From positions 1-37,023 of the forward strand of contig PEAO01000019.1 in assembly GCA_002753615.1 (NCBI GenBank): a stretch of DNA of 37,023 nucleotides. The letters are read 5' to 3'. The notes below the pieces were generated by a model. The model had not been told where the DNA came from, did not search any database, and saw only the letters and a program-made list of their open reading frames with translations. Shown piece by piece: positions 6,770-13,128 of the stretch. The first letter of the stretch is position 1; each line of letters begins with the position of its first letter. This DNA comes from Magnetococcales bacterium DCbin2. Its GTDB lineage: Bacteria > Pseudomonadota > Magnetococcia > Magnetococcales > UBA8363. Made by a program: the position numbers and the translations under genes.

Positions 6770-7516
6770 ATGTCCAAAAGAACAACCCAAGTCAATAGTG
6801 CTGCGATGTTGAAAAACGTGGCATCCATTACCGAGGCGGTGGAACACGCCTTAAATCGTCCATCGCACCTTCCAGGGCTTGTTTGTTTCCATGGCCATTC
6901 GGGGTTTGGCAAGACGACGGCGGCACTTTTTTTGACCGTGCAGTTTCGCGCCTACCATGTCGAGGCAGATTCTACGTGTTCCCGCAAAGAGTTGTTGCTG
7001 GATATTGCGGAAAAGATGGGGCTGACACCCACCAAAACCATACGGGAACTTAAAGGCCAGATTGGCGAGCAATTGGCGGCCTCACGGCGACCGTTGATCA
7101 TCGATGATGCGCATCACCCGGCCAGGAAGGGTTTCCTGGAAATCCTGCTCGATATCTACAAGAAAAGCCGTGATCAGGGGACGATTGTGCTGATCGGTGA
7201 ACCGGCATTGCCGTTGGAGTTGAAAAAGCATTTTGAACGCATCGACAACCGGATTCTGCGCTGGGTGGAGGCCAACCCGTTGGATATGGATGATGCGCGG
7301 GTATTGCGGGATTTCTATGCACGGGGGGTGATGGTTGGGGATGATTTATTGGAGGAAATCCATCGGAGCCATGCTGGGTGTACACGCCGGATTGTCATCG
7401 ATCTGGAAAACGTCCGGGAGAAAGCGTTGGCCATGGGGTTACGGGAGATCGGGCTTGACGCATGGCGTGATGAAAAACCGGCAGAACCTAAAAAGGCGAT
7501 TCGGAGGGTGGGATGA
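6770..7516 (+). CDS. MuB-like AAA+ ATPase, transposition target protein
   Basis: A 248-residue P-loop ATPase. Walker A is GHSGFGKT (residues 42-49) and Walker B is LIIDDAHH (109-116). A sensor-type IVLIGEP follows, then the C-terminal helical lid. MuB binds DNA as an ATP-dependent filament, delivers target DNA to MuA and gives target immunity. The protein is shorter than Mu B (312 residues) and lacks its N-terminal HTH appendage, as in many non-Mu transposable phages. The ATG at 6770 has AAGGAG 5 bases upstream, whereas the earlier in-frame codon at 6749 has none. Confidence 0.9.
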   Translation: MSKRTTQVNSAAMLKNVASITEAVEHALNRPSHLPGLVCFHGHSGFGKTTAALFLTVQFRAYHVEADSTCSRKELLLDIAEKMGLTPTKTIRELKGQIGEQLAASRRPLIIDDAHHPARKGFLEILLDIYKKSRDQGTIVLIGEPALPLELKKHFERIDNRILRWVEANPLDMDDARVLRDFYARGVMVGDDLLEEIHRSHAGCTRRIVIDLENVREKALAMGLREIGLDAWRDEKPAEPKKAIRRVG

Positions 7517-8259
7517 GCCGGAGAGCGTCAATGGTCATAGAACCCGAGGAGAGGATTTGGGCCAAAGTCCGGGAGTTTGGCCTATTAAAGACGTGGCGGT
7601 TCCAGGATTTGGCGGATGACATCACGGTGCATCGCGAAATGGTGCGTAGTTATGTGTCACGTTTGATTCGCGGTGGATTTCTGACAAAGACCGGGAGGCG
7701 TTATCAGTTGATCCGCGACAACGGTGTCGAGAGTCCGCGGTTACGCAAAAGCGGTGAGCCGGTTCCTACGTCCAACCGGGAGAAAATGTGGCTGGCCATG
7801 GAGGGGATGCGAGATTTTTCGGCACTTGATCTGGCCTTTGTGACGGCGGTGCCGGTGAACGATGCCAAAAGCTATATCAGCCATCTGGCGCACGTCGGGA
7901 TTCTGGTACTGGTGTCGGCCAGTAGACCGGGAAAAGCGGCTCGTCGTCATACCCTGCGCAAATGGACCGGACCCAAGCCTATGCGGATCCTGCGGGACAG
8001 GTCAGTGTTTGATCCGAACACCGGAAAAAGATATCTCGTGCCTGGTCCCAACGTCAAACTGGTACGGCGCACTATGGTGCCATTGCCGGATTGGATATTG
8101 AAGCTGGCGGAACGGTGTGATTCGGAAGGTCAAGGACGGGTTGCGGCACAGATTGGTTACAGCAAAAGCGTTATCAGCCAGGTTTTGTCTGGGAAATATA
8201 CGGGTCGGATTGATTGGGTGGAGCGGGCGGTAGTGAAGCATCTTATATCCATAGAATAG
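7513..8259 (+). CDS. Winged-helix and HTH DNA-binding protein
   Basis: This 248-residue protein is conserved next to MuB in transposable phages. The N-terminal part looks like a winged helix (WRFQDLADDITVHREMVRSYVSRLIRGGFL), with a second similar repeat (DFSALDLAFVTAVPVNDAKSYISHLAHVGIL). The C-terminal 50 residues form a lambda/XRE-like HTH (AERCDSEGQGRVAAQIGYSKSVISQVLSGKY). It probably binds DNA during early regulation or replication. The target is unknown. Its ATG overlaps the MuB stop (ATGA), showing translational coupling. Confidence 0.75.
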   Translation: MSRRASMVIEPEERIWAKVREFGLLKTWRFQDLADDITVHREMVRSYVSRLIRGGFLTKTGRRYQLIRDNGVESPRLRKSGEPVPTSNREKMWLAMEGMRDFSALDLAFVTAVPVNDAKSYISHLAHVGILVLVSASRPGKAARRHTLRKWTGPKPMRILRDRSVFDPNTGKRYLVPGPNVKLVRRTMVPLPDWILKLAERCDSEGQGRVAAQIGYSKSVISQVLSGKYTGRIDWVERAVVKHLISIE

Positions 8260-8269
8260 GGGACTGTAA

Positions 8270-8797
8270 GTGAAACTGGCACTGACAAACAGAAGAATCA
8301 AACCAAAACCAACCATCGTGATCCAAAATCTGGATGATGCGGATCGGGTGTTGGCGGAGATCGGCGACTTGCAACGCCGACTCGAAGATATTGAGACGAG
8401 TATGAACGATGCCATTGATCGGCATAAGGATGAGGCGGCGAATTTGGCGGCACCGCTCCGGGATCGATATAAGGTTTTGTCCGAGGGGTTGGCAGTCTTT
8501 GGCGAGCTTCAAAGGGACAATGTTTTTGCAGCAAAACGGACGATCAATCTGGTTTTTGGTGTCCTTGGATTTCGCAAGTCCGCCGAGATCAAAGCCGCTG
8601 CGGGCAAGAAATTGGCGGATGTCCTGGAAGCCCTTAAAACGCACAAGTTCCCTGAGGCGATCAAGGTGACGGAGAAGGTCAACAAGGATGCTATGCGGGA
8701 CTGGACGGATGACAAGTTGGCCCTGGTCCATGCCGTTCGGGAGGAGAAGGATACGTTTTGGTTCGAGGTCAAGGAAGAGGGGGTGAGTCATGGATAA
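8270..8797 (+). CDS. gam: Gam-like host-nuclease inhibitor
   Basis: The 175-residue protein matches Mu Gam, a Ku-like dimer that coats double-strand DNA ends and protects phage DNA from RecBCD-type nucleases. Visible features are the long N-terminal coiled coil (DADRVLAEIGDLQRRLEDIETSMNDAIDRHKDEA), the core NLVFGVLGFRKSAEIK and a C-terminal EEKDTFWFEV. The start is GTG 8270 with GGGGA upstream. Length is equal to Mu Gam (about 174). It sits between the transposition genes and a set of small accessory genes, as in Mu. Confidence 0.93.
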   Translation: MKLALTNRRIKPKPTIVIQNLDDADRVLAEIGDLQRRLEDIETSMNDAIDRHKDEAANLAAPLRDRYKVLSEGLAVFGELQRDNVFAAKRTINLVFGVLGFRKSAEIKAAAGKKLADVLEALKTHKFPEAIKVTEKVNKDAMRDWTDDKLALVHAVREEKDTFWFEVKEEGVSHG

Positions 8798-8987
8798 TGG
8801 CGAGTCGAAAGTTCCTTCGCTGGCGGGGGGTCCTGTCCCGCTGGCGGTATTTCCAGTGATGCTGTTGGCAACGATATTGGGTTTTTTTTGGGGCTGCATC
8901 CGATTAGCGTTCAATGATGGAGGTCTGACGGCAGATCGGATGGTGGCGCGTGCGAGTTTGAAAGGGCGCAGTGATGCAGGTAGATGA
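8790..8987 (+). CDS. Small membrane protein
   Basis: A 65-residue protein with one hydrophobic segment at about residues 14-40 (GPVPLAVFPVMLLATILGFFWGCIRLAF) and a basic C-terminus. It overlaps the end of gam by 8 bases and has a purine-rich GAAGAGGGGG site upstream, so it is likely translated. Function is unknown. It lies among early accessory genes. Confidence 0.6.
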   Translation: MDNGESKVPSLAGGPVPLAVFPVMLLATILGFFWGCIRLAFNDGGLTADRMVARASLKGRSDAGR

Positions 8988-9282
8988 AATGGTTGATGAC
9001 GACCCGGAAAGGATGTTGTGGGTGAATGTCCTGTGGGTGGCGATCAAGGATGTAGCGCGAGATGACGTGAGTATGGTGCGAGATTGCAATCGGCGAGAAG
9101 TCTCTCGGAATCGGGAAAATGCCAAAGAGTGGTTTTTGTCTCAAGAGGACGAGGAAGGGTCATTCCGCTGGGTATGTCTGATACTTGGCCTTGATCCCGA
9201 CTGGGTACATCGATGGGTATCGGGCTTTATGAAATCGCCTCGGAAAAAGGAGATATCAAGAAGATGGAGGAATTACCAATGA
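8974..9282 (+). CDS. Conserved small early phage protein
   Basis: About 102 residues. The C-terminal half contains AKEWFLSQEDEEGSFRWVCLILGLDPDWVHRWV. This WF...SF.WVC..LGLDP pattern recurs in short proteins of Mu-like phages, but no function is known to me. The N-terminus is acidic (DEMVDDDPERM). ATG 8974 has AAAGGG 7 bases upstream and GTG 8971 is an alternative. It overlaps the preceding membrane-protein gene. Confidence 0.65.
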   Translation: MQVDEMVDDDPERMLWVNVLWVAIKDVARDDVSMVRDCNRREVSRNRENAKEWFLSQEDEEGSFRWVCLILGLDPDWVHRWVSGFMKSPRKKEISRRWRNYQ

Positions 9283-9506
9283 ATCAAGATCGTATCGGAA
9301 GTGTGGTCGAACACGCTGTCTGTCAGTTGACGGAGGGGAATGGCGATGCGGTAGCCTGTCTGTTACAGACGATACCGGTGGGCGATCTGGCCGAGGCCGT
9401 GGCCCAGGAATGCGAAGATGGGGTGAAGGTGGGTGATTATAGTCTGCTGCATGTGATGAGCGATGTGTTGTCTCGTGCGTTGAGCCTCCATGGAGATTCG
9501 TTATGA
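9279..9506 (+). CDS. Hypothetical small acidic early protein
   Basis: A 75-residue acidic helical protein (GSVVEHAVCQLTEGNGDAV and GDLAEAVAQECEDG) without a recognised family. The start ATG 9279 overlaps the previous stop (ATGA) and has GGAGG 8 bases upstream. The frame also extends upstream to 9213, but that part lies inside the neighbour and lacks a ribosome site. Confidence 0.6.
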   Translation: MNQDRIGSVVEHAVCQLTEGNGDAVACLLQTIPVGDLAEAVAQECEDGVKVGDYSLLHVMSDVLSRALSLHGDSL

Positions 9507-9754
9507 GCAAAACCTTATCGCTGGAAGAATTCAAGAAGAGACTTAGAGACGCGAGTTGGTTTTATATGATGGCTGACAGCCTTCGATTAGAGATGGAGGA
9601 GAAAGCACAATTGGATGCGTTGCGGGAAATAGCCAATGAACGTGGTGGCGCATGGAAAGTGGCGTTTAACGACGAGTTTCGTCGCAATTATGAAAAGATG
9701 GGTAATCTCAGTCTCCCGTTCCCTGATGCGGGAATGTCGCAATCATGCGTCTGA
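9503..9754 (+). CDS. Hypothetical small early protein
   Basis: An 83-residue helical charged protein (LEEFKKRLRDASWFYMMADSLRLEMEEKAQLDAL) of unknown function. Its ATG overlaps the stop of the previous gene by 4 bases, and the next gene starts within its last codons. This tight overlap on both sides supports it as part of the early operon. Confidence 0.6.
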   Translation: MSKTLSLEEFKKRLRDASWFYMMADSLRLEMEEKAQLDALREIANERGGAWKVAFNDEFRRNYEKMGNLSLPFPDAGMSQSCV

Positions 9755-10332
9755 TCTGTCCCTGCTGTCAGGCGGTTGCCAGCCTGGAGGCATGGAGTGG
9801 CAATGTGGCTGCCAGGGGTGCCCTGGCAGCTATTGCCCAATTGCCGGGTGAGGTTGTGCGCCATGTCCCCCATTACCTGGCTTTATTCCGCCCCGCATCC
9901 GACCAAGGACTCTCCTGGGAGAATGCGCACAAGGTGGTGACGGAGCTGGGTGCGCTGATCGCCAAAGGGACGGTGGCACATACCCATAGGGTGGCGCGGC
10001 CCTGTTCACCTGCGATATGGGCGGAGGCACTGGCGACCATGCTGGCGCAGACATCGAAAGTCAAACGACCCCTCAAGGGGCACGGCTACCTGATCACCAT
10101 CGCTTATGAGTTGGCGGACAAGGCGGATGCCCAGCGGGAACACGGTGTGGAAATAAGTCGGGTCAACCGGGTGGTCGCGGATACCGGGGTGCCGAAAGAA
10201 TTTGATTGGAGTCAGGCGGTCACCCCCGAAGAAGCGGCGGAAATCAAATCCAAAAGCGAGTTATTCGGACGTGCCTACAAAAACAGAATTAGCCAGGATT
10301 CACATTGCCCGGAAGGCGATGGGGTTGGATGA
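9745..10332 (+). CDS. Conserved Mu-like phage early protein with CPCC motif
   Basis: A 195-residue protein. It opens with MRLICPCC, half of a zinc-ribbon-like knuckle, followed by VPHYLALFRPASDQGLSWENAHKVVTELGALIAKG and a C-terminal PLKGHGYLITIAYELADKA. The same arrangement is seen in transposable phages of Pseudomonas and other hosts, just before GemA. I know of no proven function, though the position among replication genes suggests a DNA-related role. It overlaps its neighbours on both sides. An unusual perfect hairpin lies inside its 5' part (9808-9830). Confidence 0.75.
   Translation: MRLICPCCQAVASLEAWSGNVAARGALAAIAQLPGEVVRHVPHYLALFRPASDQGLSWENAHKVVTELGALIAKGTVAHTHRVARPCSPAIWAEALATMLAQTSKVKRPLKGHGYLITIAYELADKADAQREHGVEISRVNRVVADTGVPKEFDWSQAVTPEEAAEIKSKSELFGRAYKNRISQDSHCPEGDGVG
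9808..9830. repeat. Perfect 10-bp-arm palindrome inside a coding gene
   Basis: GCTGCCAGGG at 9808-9817 and CCCTGGCAGC at 9821-9830 pair perfectly around a 3-base loop, 60 bases into the CPCC-motif gene. No T tract follows. It could slow translation or transcription at the start of this gene. Confidence 0.7.
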
Positions 10333-10720
10333 CGATGACTATCGCTGCATGTTGCGGGATCGCTACGGGGTCCAGTCGGCCAAGGATCTGAACCCGGAGG
10401 ATGTCCGGGATCTTTTGGCGCACTGTGCCAAGGTGGGGGCATTGTCCAGCGGCAAGGGTTGGCAGGGGCGACCCCAACCCAGCGAAGATCGTAAACCGAT
10501 GATCAACAAAATCATTAAACTGTCTGATCTCCTGGGGCGGCTAGGAGAAGGAAAGACCTTTTTGCGTTATGCGGACGGTATTGCCAAGGCAATGTTTTTC
10601 CGAGGCGAAGAGAACGTGGAAATCTTTGTGGAACATCTGACCTCGAGCCAACTGCACAAGGTGGTGACGGCGTTGATCGTGCAGTGCAAGCGGGAAAAGG
10701 TGCAAGGATTCATCGAATGA
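10271..10720 (+). CDS. gemA: GemA-like regulatory protein (Mu gp16 family)
   Basis: About 149 residues from GTG 10271. The core ARIHIARKAMGLDDDDYRCMLRDRYGVQSAKDLNPEDVRDLL is the DUF1018/GemA signature, and the C-terminal part (LRYADGIAKAMFF...LHKVVTALIVQCKR) is also typical. In Mu, GemA alters host gene expression and DNA supercoiling. The frame opens at TTG 10202, but the 23 extra codons are basic, lie inside the preceding gene and do not look like family sequence. The gene overlaps both neighbours and directly precedes the Mor-like activator, exactly as gp16 precedes mor in Mu. Confidence 0.88.
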   Translation: MPTKTELARIHIARKAMGLDDDDYRCMLRDRYGVQSAKDLNPEDVRDLLAHCAKVGALSSGKGWQGRPQPSEDRKPMINKIIKLSDLLGRLGEGKTFLRYADGIAKAMFFRGEENVEIFVEHLTSSQLHKVVTALIVQCKREKVQGFIE

Positions 10721-11163
10721 CGGCCCCGCGCATCCCATTGACCGTCGAAGATATGGAACGGTGTTGGTTACCGGAAACGGCCATCCGTTTGGTCGAGGTG
10801 ATCGGCACGACGGCGGCACTGGCACTGATTCAGGAGTTCGGTGGGATCGAGATTGATATTCCCAGGAAGGTCGGGCCGGAACATCGTCTGGCCAGCCTTG
10901 TCGGCTTGGAAGCGGCACGGGAATTGGTTGCTCACTGGGGGGGTGATCGGTTGTATGTCCCCAAGGCGGATCATGCTGTCCGCTGCGTCCGTAACCAGGA
11001 GATGATTCGCGGTTATGATGCGGGCCAGAGCGAAAAAGAAATTGCGCTGGAATATCGCATTACCAGCCGCCATGTACGGCGTATCTTAAACAGTCCATCC
11101 CCTTCCCCTGGGCAAGGTCGGCCCAAACCCGATTTGCGGCAGCTATCGCTCTTCGAGGAATAA
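10717..11163 (+). CDS. mor: Mor/C-family middle-late transcription activator
   Basis: A 148-residue activator. The first domain contains LIQEFGGIEIDIPRK and the family hallmark HWGGDRLYVPKAD. The C-terminal HTH is RNQEMIRGYDAGQSEKEIALEYRITSRHVRRIL, and a tail of about 20 residues ends LSLFEE. Mor-family dimers bind upstream of weak promoters and recruit RNA polymerase. It overlaps the gemA stop (ATGA) and AAGGA lies 8 bases upstream. It stands immediately before the lysis genes, with no separate C gene, so it probably does the work of both Mor and C. The dyad motif at 11161-11176 directly after it is its likely binding site. Confidence 0.88.
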   Translation: MTAPRIPLTVEDMERCWLPETAIRLVEVIGTTAALALIQEFGGIEIDIPRKVGPEHRLASLVGLEAARELVAHWGGDRLYVPKADHAVRCVRNQEMIRGYDAGQSEKEIALEYRITSRHVRRILNSPSPSPGQGRPKPDLRQLSLFEE

Positions 11164-11176
11164 CGGACATACGTCC
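11161..11176 (+). promoter_or_regulatory. Dyad motif TAACGGACATACGTCC, candidate late-activator site before lysis genes
   Basis: The 16-bp sequence starts at the stop codon of the Mor-like gene and is identical to 19108-19123 before protease I. Its centre CGGAC-ATAC-GTCCG is a dyad. These two spots correspond to Plys and PI of Mu. No clear -10 box is visible downstream, so the exact promoter is not placed. The activator link is inference. Confidence 0.55.
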
Positions 11177-11191
11177 GACTGCCCACCCCTT

Positions 11192-11202
11192 CCCCCCCCC
11201 CC
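11192..11202 (+). repeat. C11 homopolymer tract before endolysin start
   Basis: Eleven consecutive C residues end one base before the first ATG of the muramidase gene. It is the longest homopolymer in the window. Tracts like this change length by slippage and here could alter promoter spacing or leader structure. Confidence 0.85.
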
Positions 11203-11203
11203 G

Positions 11204-11731
11204 ATGATGGCGGGCATGAAAAACACACCCCAACAAACATTCAAGAATTGTCTCGCCCATGTGCTTTTGCATGAGGGTGGCTACGTCAATGACCCCAAAG
11301 ATCCTGGTGGTGAAACCAACTTTGGGATCTCCAAACGCCAATATCCCACGGTGGATATCGCCCATTTGACCCGAGATGCGGCGGCGGACATCTATGAGCA
11401 GGACTACTGGCGGAAGATCCAGGGAGACAGTCTGCCACCGGCGATTGCCCTGGCGGTGTTCGATACCGCCGTCAATTGCGGGGTCTCCAAGGCGTCCCGG
11501 ATGCTCCAGGAGAGTTGTGGGGCGGCAGCGGATGGGGTGATTGGTCTGGGGACACTCCAGGCTATCGAGAATAAAAACCCGGTAGACGTGGTGCAGGCGT
11601 TCATGGCCCGTCGTGCGGCACATTACGCCAACATCGTCATTAAAAACCCAACCTCGGCCAAGTTTTTGTTCGGCTGGTATCGACGCTGCTTTGCGGTTCA
11701 TGGGGCGGCCATGAAACTTTTGGAGGGATAA
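11204..11731 (+). CDS. GH108-family muramidase endolysin
   Basis: This protein of up to 175 residues carries the GH108 (ZliS-like) N-acetylmuramidase motif HEGGYVNDPKDPGGETNFGISKRQYP, whose Glu (E24 from the first ATG) is the expected catalytic acid. The C-terminal peptidoglycan-binding part is visible as AADGVIGLGTLQAI. It cuts the glycan backbone of peptidoglycan at lysis. No signal peptide or membrane anchor is present, so it needs a holin for export. The start is uncertain among ATG 11204, 11207 and 11216 because the upstream region is poly-C and no Shine-Dalgarno is visible. It opens the late lysis operon. Confidence 0.92.
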   Translation: MMAGMKNTPQQTFKNCLAHVLLHEGGYVNDPKDPGGETNFGISKRQYPTVDIAHLTRDAAADIYEQDYWRKIQGDSLPPAIALAVFDTAVNCGVSKASRMLQESCGAAADGVIGLGTLQAIENKNPVDVVQAFMARRAAHYANIVIKNPTSAKFLFGWYRRCFAVHGAAMKLLEG

Positions 11732-11733
11732 TC

Positions 11734-11949
11734 ATGGAGGAGAAACATTGGTATCAAAGCCGTACCATCTGGGGAGCGGTGATTCTGATTCTCTCCCGGT
11801 TTGCGCCGTCCTTGGGGTTGGAGGTCGATCCTGGGAGTTTGACGGAACTTGCCAATTCCGCAGCGGATCTGACGGGAGTTGCTATGGTGCTGTATGGCCG
11901 GGTTAAAGCGGAACGGCCAATCCGACTCAGTGCCCCAAAAGAGATTTGA
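11734..11949 (+). CDS. Small membrane protein, candidate holin
   Basis: A 71-residue protein with WYQSRTIWGAVILILSRFAP near its N-terminus and a second weakly hydrophobic segment (LTGVAMVLYGRV). Short proteins with this WY-S-TIWG opening commonly stand next to phage endolysins. Its position directly after the muramidase, with GGAGGG before the ATG, supports a holin or lysis accessory role. Two membrane segments would suit a class II or III holin, but this is inference. Confidence 0.65.
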   Translation: MEEKHWYQSRTIWGAVILILSRFAPSLGLEVDPGSLTELANSAADLTGVAMVLYGRVKAERPIRLSAPKEI

Positions 11950-11951
11950 CC

Positions 11952-12314
11952 GTGAGTGCCGAACTCTTTCTAAAATGGTGGCCGATCTTTGGGGCGGTGA
12001 TTCAAGGGGTTTTCCTGTGGCTTGCATGGTCCATGCGCAAGATGTTCGTCACCAAGGACGAGCTTAAAATATTCCAGGAAGAGTTGGTCGAACGGTTGTG
12101 TGACCATGACCACAAGATCGATACCATCGAAGCCAAGATGCAGACGATCCCAGGGGGGCGAGAATTCCAAGAATTATCCTGCAAGGTCAACACGGCGGCT
12201 GGTGACATCAAAGCCGTTGGCGTCTCCTTGGAAGGGATCAAAGAACTGCTGGCACGGTCGGATCGTCAACTCAACATGTTGTTTCGGGCGCACATGCCCG
12301 AAGGGGACAAGTGA
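11952..12314 (+). CDS. DUF2730-type membrane-anchored protein (Mu gp25-like)
   Basis: About 120 residues. An N-terminal membrane helix (FLKWWPIFGAVIQGVFLWLAWSM) is followed by a long charged coiled-coil-like region (KDELKIFQEELVERLCDHDHKIDTIEAKM). This matches the DUF2730 family found between lysis and packaging genes in Mu-like phages. The layout, a membrane anchor plus a periplasmic coil, resembles an inner-membrane spanin subunit, though no outer partner is visible. GTG 11952 is preferred over TTG 11946. Confidence 0.75.
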   Translation: MSAELFLKWWPIFGAVIQGVFLWLAWSMRKMFVTKDELKIFQEELVERLCDHDHKIDTIEAKMQTIPGGREFQELSCKVNTAAGDIKAVGVSLEGIKELLARSDRQLNMLFRAHMPEGDK

Positions 12315-12607
12315 TGAGCGCCAATCAGGTGATTCGGGAAGAGCGCCGGGGGTTGATATTGCAACTGCTCTCGAAGGTGCCGCAGTTTACCGCCAATGAG
12401 GTGATCATCCGTGATCACCTCATTGGCATGGGATGCCCCACCGGCTGGGATGTGTTGGTGGGAGAACTGGCTTGGTTGGATGAGCAGGGGTTGATCCAGT
12501 TGGATAAACCGGGCGGTCTGGCCATCGCGAAAATCACCCGCCAGGGACAGGATGCTGCCGATGGCACCACCCGGTATCCGGGTGTACGGACCCCGCTACC
12601 CCTATGA
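12314..12607 (+). CDS. Mu gp26-like small winged-helix protein (VpaChn25_0724-type)
   Basis: A 97-residue protein with an ArsR-like winged-helix pattern: REERRGLILQLLSKVPQFTANEVIIRDHL, then VLVGELAWLDEQGLIQ and a short wing ending ITRQGQDAADG. Proteins of this type stand between the DUF2730 gene and the DUF3486 gene in most Mu-like phages, and the same order is kept here. The function is not established. A perfect 16-bp-arm palindrome lies inside the coding sequence (12392-12427). The start overlaps the previous stop (TGATG). Confidence 0.75.
   Translation: MSANQVIREERRGLILQLLSKVPQFTANEVIIRDHLIGMGCPTGWDVLVGELAWLDEQGLIQLDKPGGLAIAKITRQGQDAADGTTRYPGVRTPLPL
12392..12427. repeat. Perfect 16-bp-arm palindrome inside the gp26-like gene
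   Basis: GCCAATGAGGTGATCA at 12392-12407 and its exact complement at 12412-12427 flank a 4-base loop (TCCG). It is the strongest perfect hairpin I found in the window. It encodes ordinary family-like sequence (ANEVIIRDHLIG), so both coding and structure are preserved. Confidence 0.9.
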
Positions 12608-13128
12608 GTCGGCCATCCACCATCAAGCGACTACCGCCTGAGATTAAAAAGGAGCTTGACCGACTGCTGGAGTCGGGGGTTCCCATTCATGAAATCCGCT
12701 CCAGTCTGCAAAATCTTGGTACCACACCCCCATCCAAATCGGCCATCGGTCGCTATAAACAAGATTTTGATCAACAGATGATTCATTTGCGATTGGCCAA
12801 TGAGATGGCGTCAACCTGGGCTAAAAGCGTCAGGGATGAGCCGGAAAGCGAAATGGCCCTGTTGGCCATGCAACTGCTGGAGGCGCATGCCGTATACATA
12901 GCCCGTCAGGCCATGGACGGCGATCAAGCCATCAGCGTCAATGATGTCAAGAGTCTTGCCGCTGCTGTGCGGGATCTTTCGGCAACGCGCCGTTCTATGG
13001 TGGATACGGCCAACAAAATACGCGCCCAAATCTTGAATGAAACCAGTGAAAAAATGGATCGGGTCATCCAGTCCCAAGGGCTGTCAACCGATGTCGCCGC
13101 CGCGATCCGTGAGGCGATGACGCAGTGA
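12604..13128 (+). CDS. DUF3486 protein, putative small terminase subunit (Mu gp27-like)
   Basis: A 174-residue protein starting SRPSTIKRLPPEIKKELDRLL, the conserved opening of DUF3486. It continues with an HTH-like SKSAIGRYKQDF and helical segments (LAAAVRDLSATRRSMVDTANKIRAQ). In Mu the homologue gp27 lies before the large terminase and is taken to be the small, DNA-recognising subunit for headful packaging. It overlaps both neighbours by 4 bases. Confidence 0.85.
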   Translation: MSRPSTIKRLPPEIKKELDRLLESGVPIHEIRSSLQNLGTTPPSKSAIGRYKQDFDQQMIHLRLANEMASTWAKSVRDEPESEMALLAMQLLEAHAVYIARQAMDGDQAISVNDVKSLAAAVRDLSATRRSMVDTANKIRAQILNETSEKMDRVIQSQGLSTDVAAAIREAMTQ

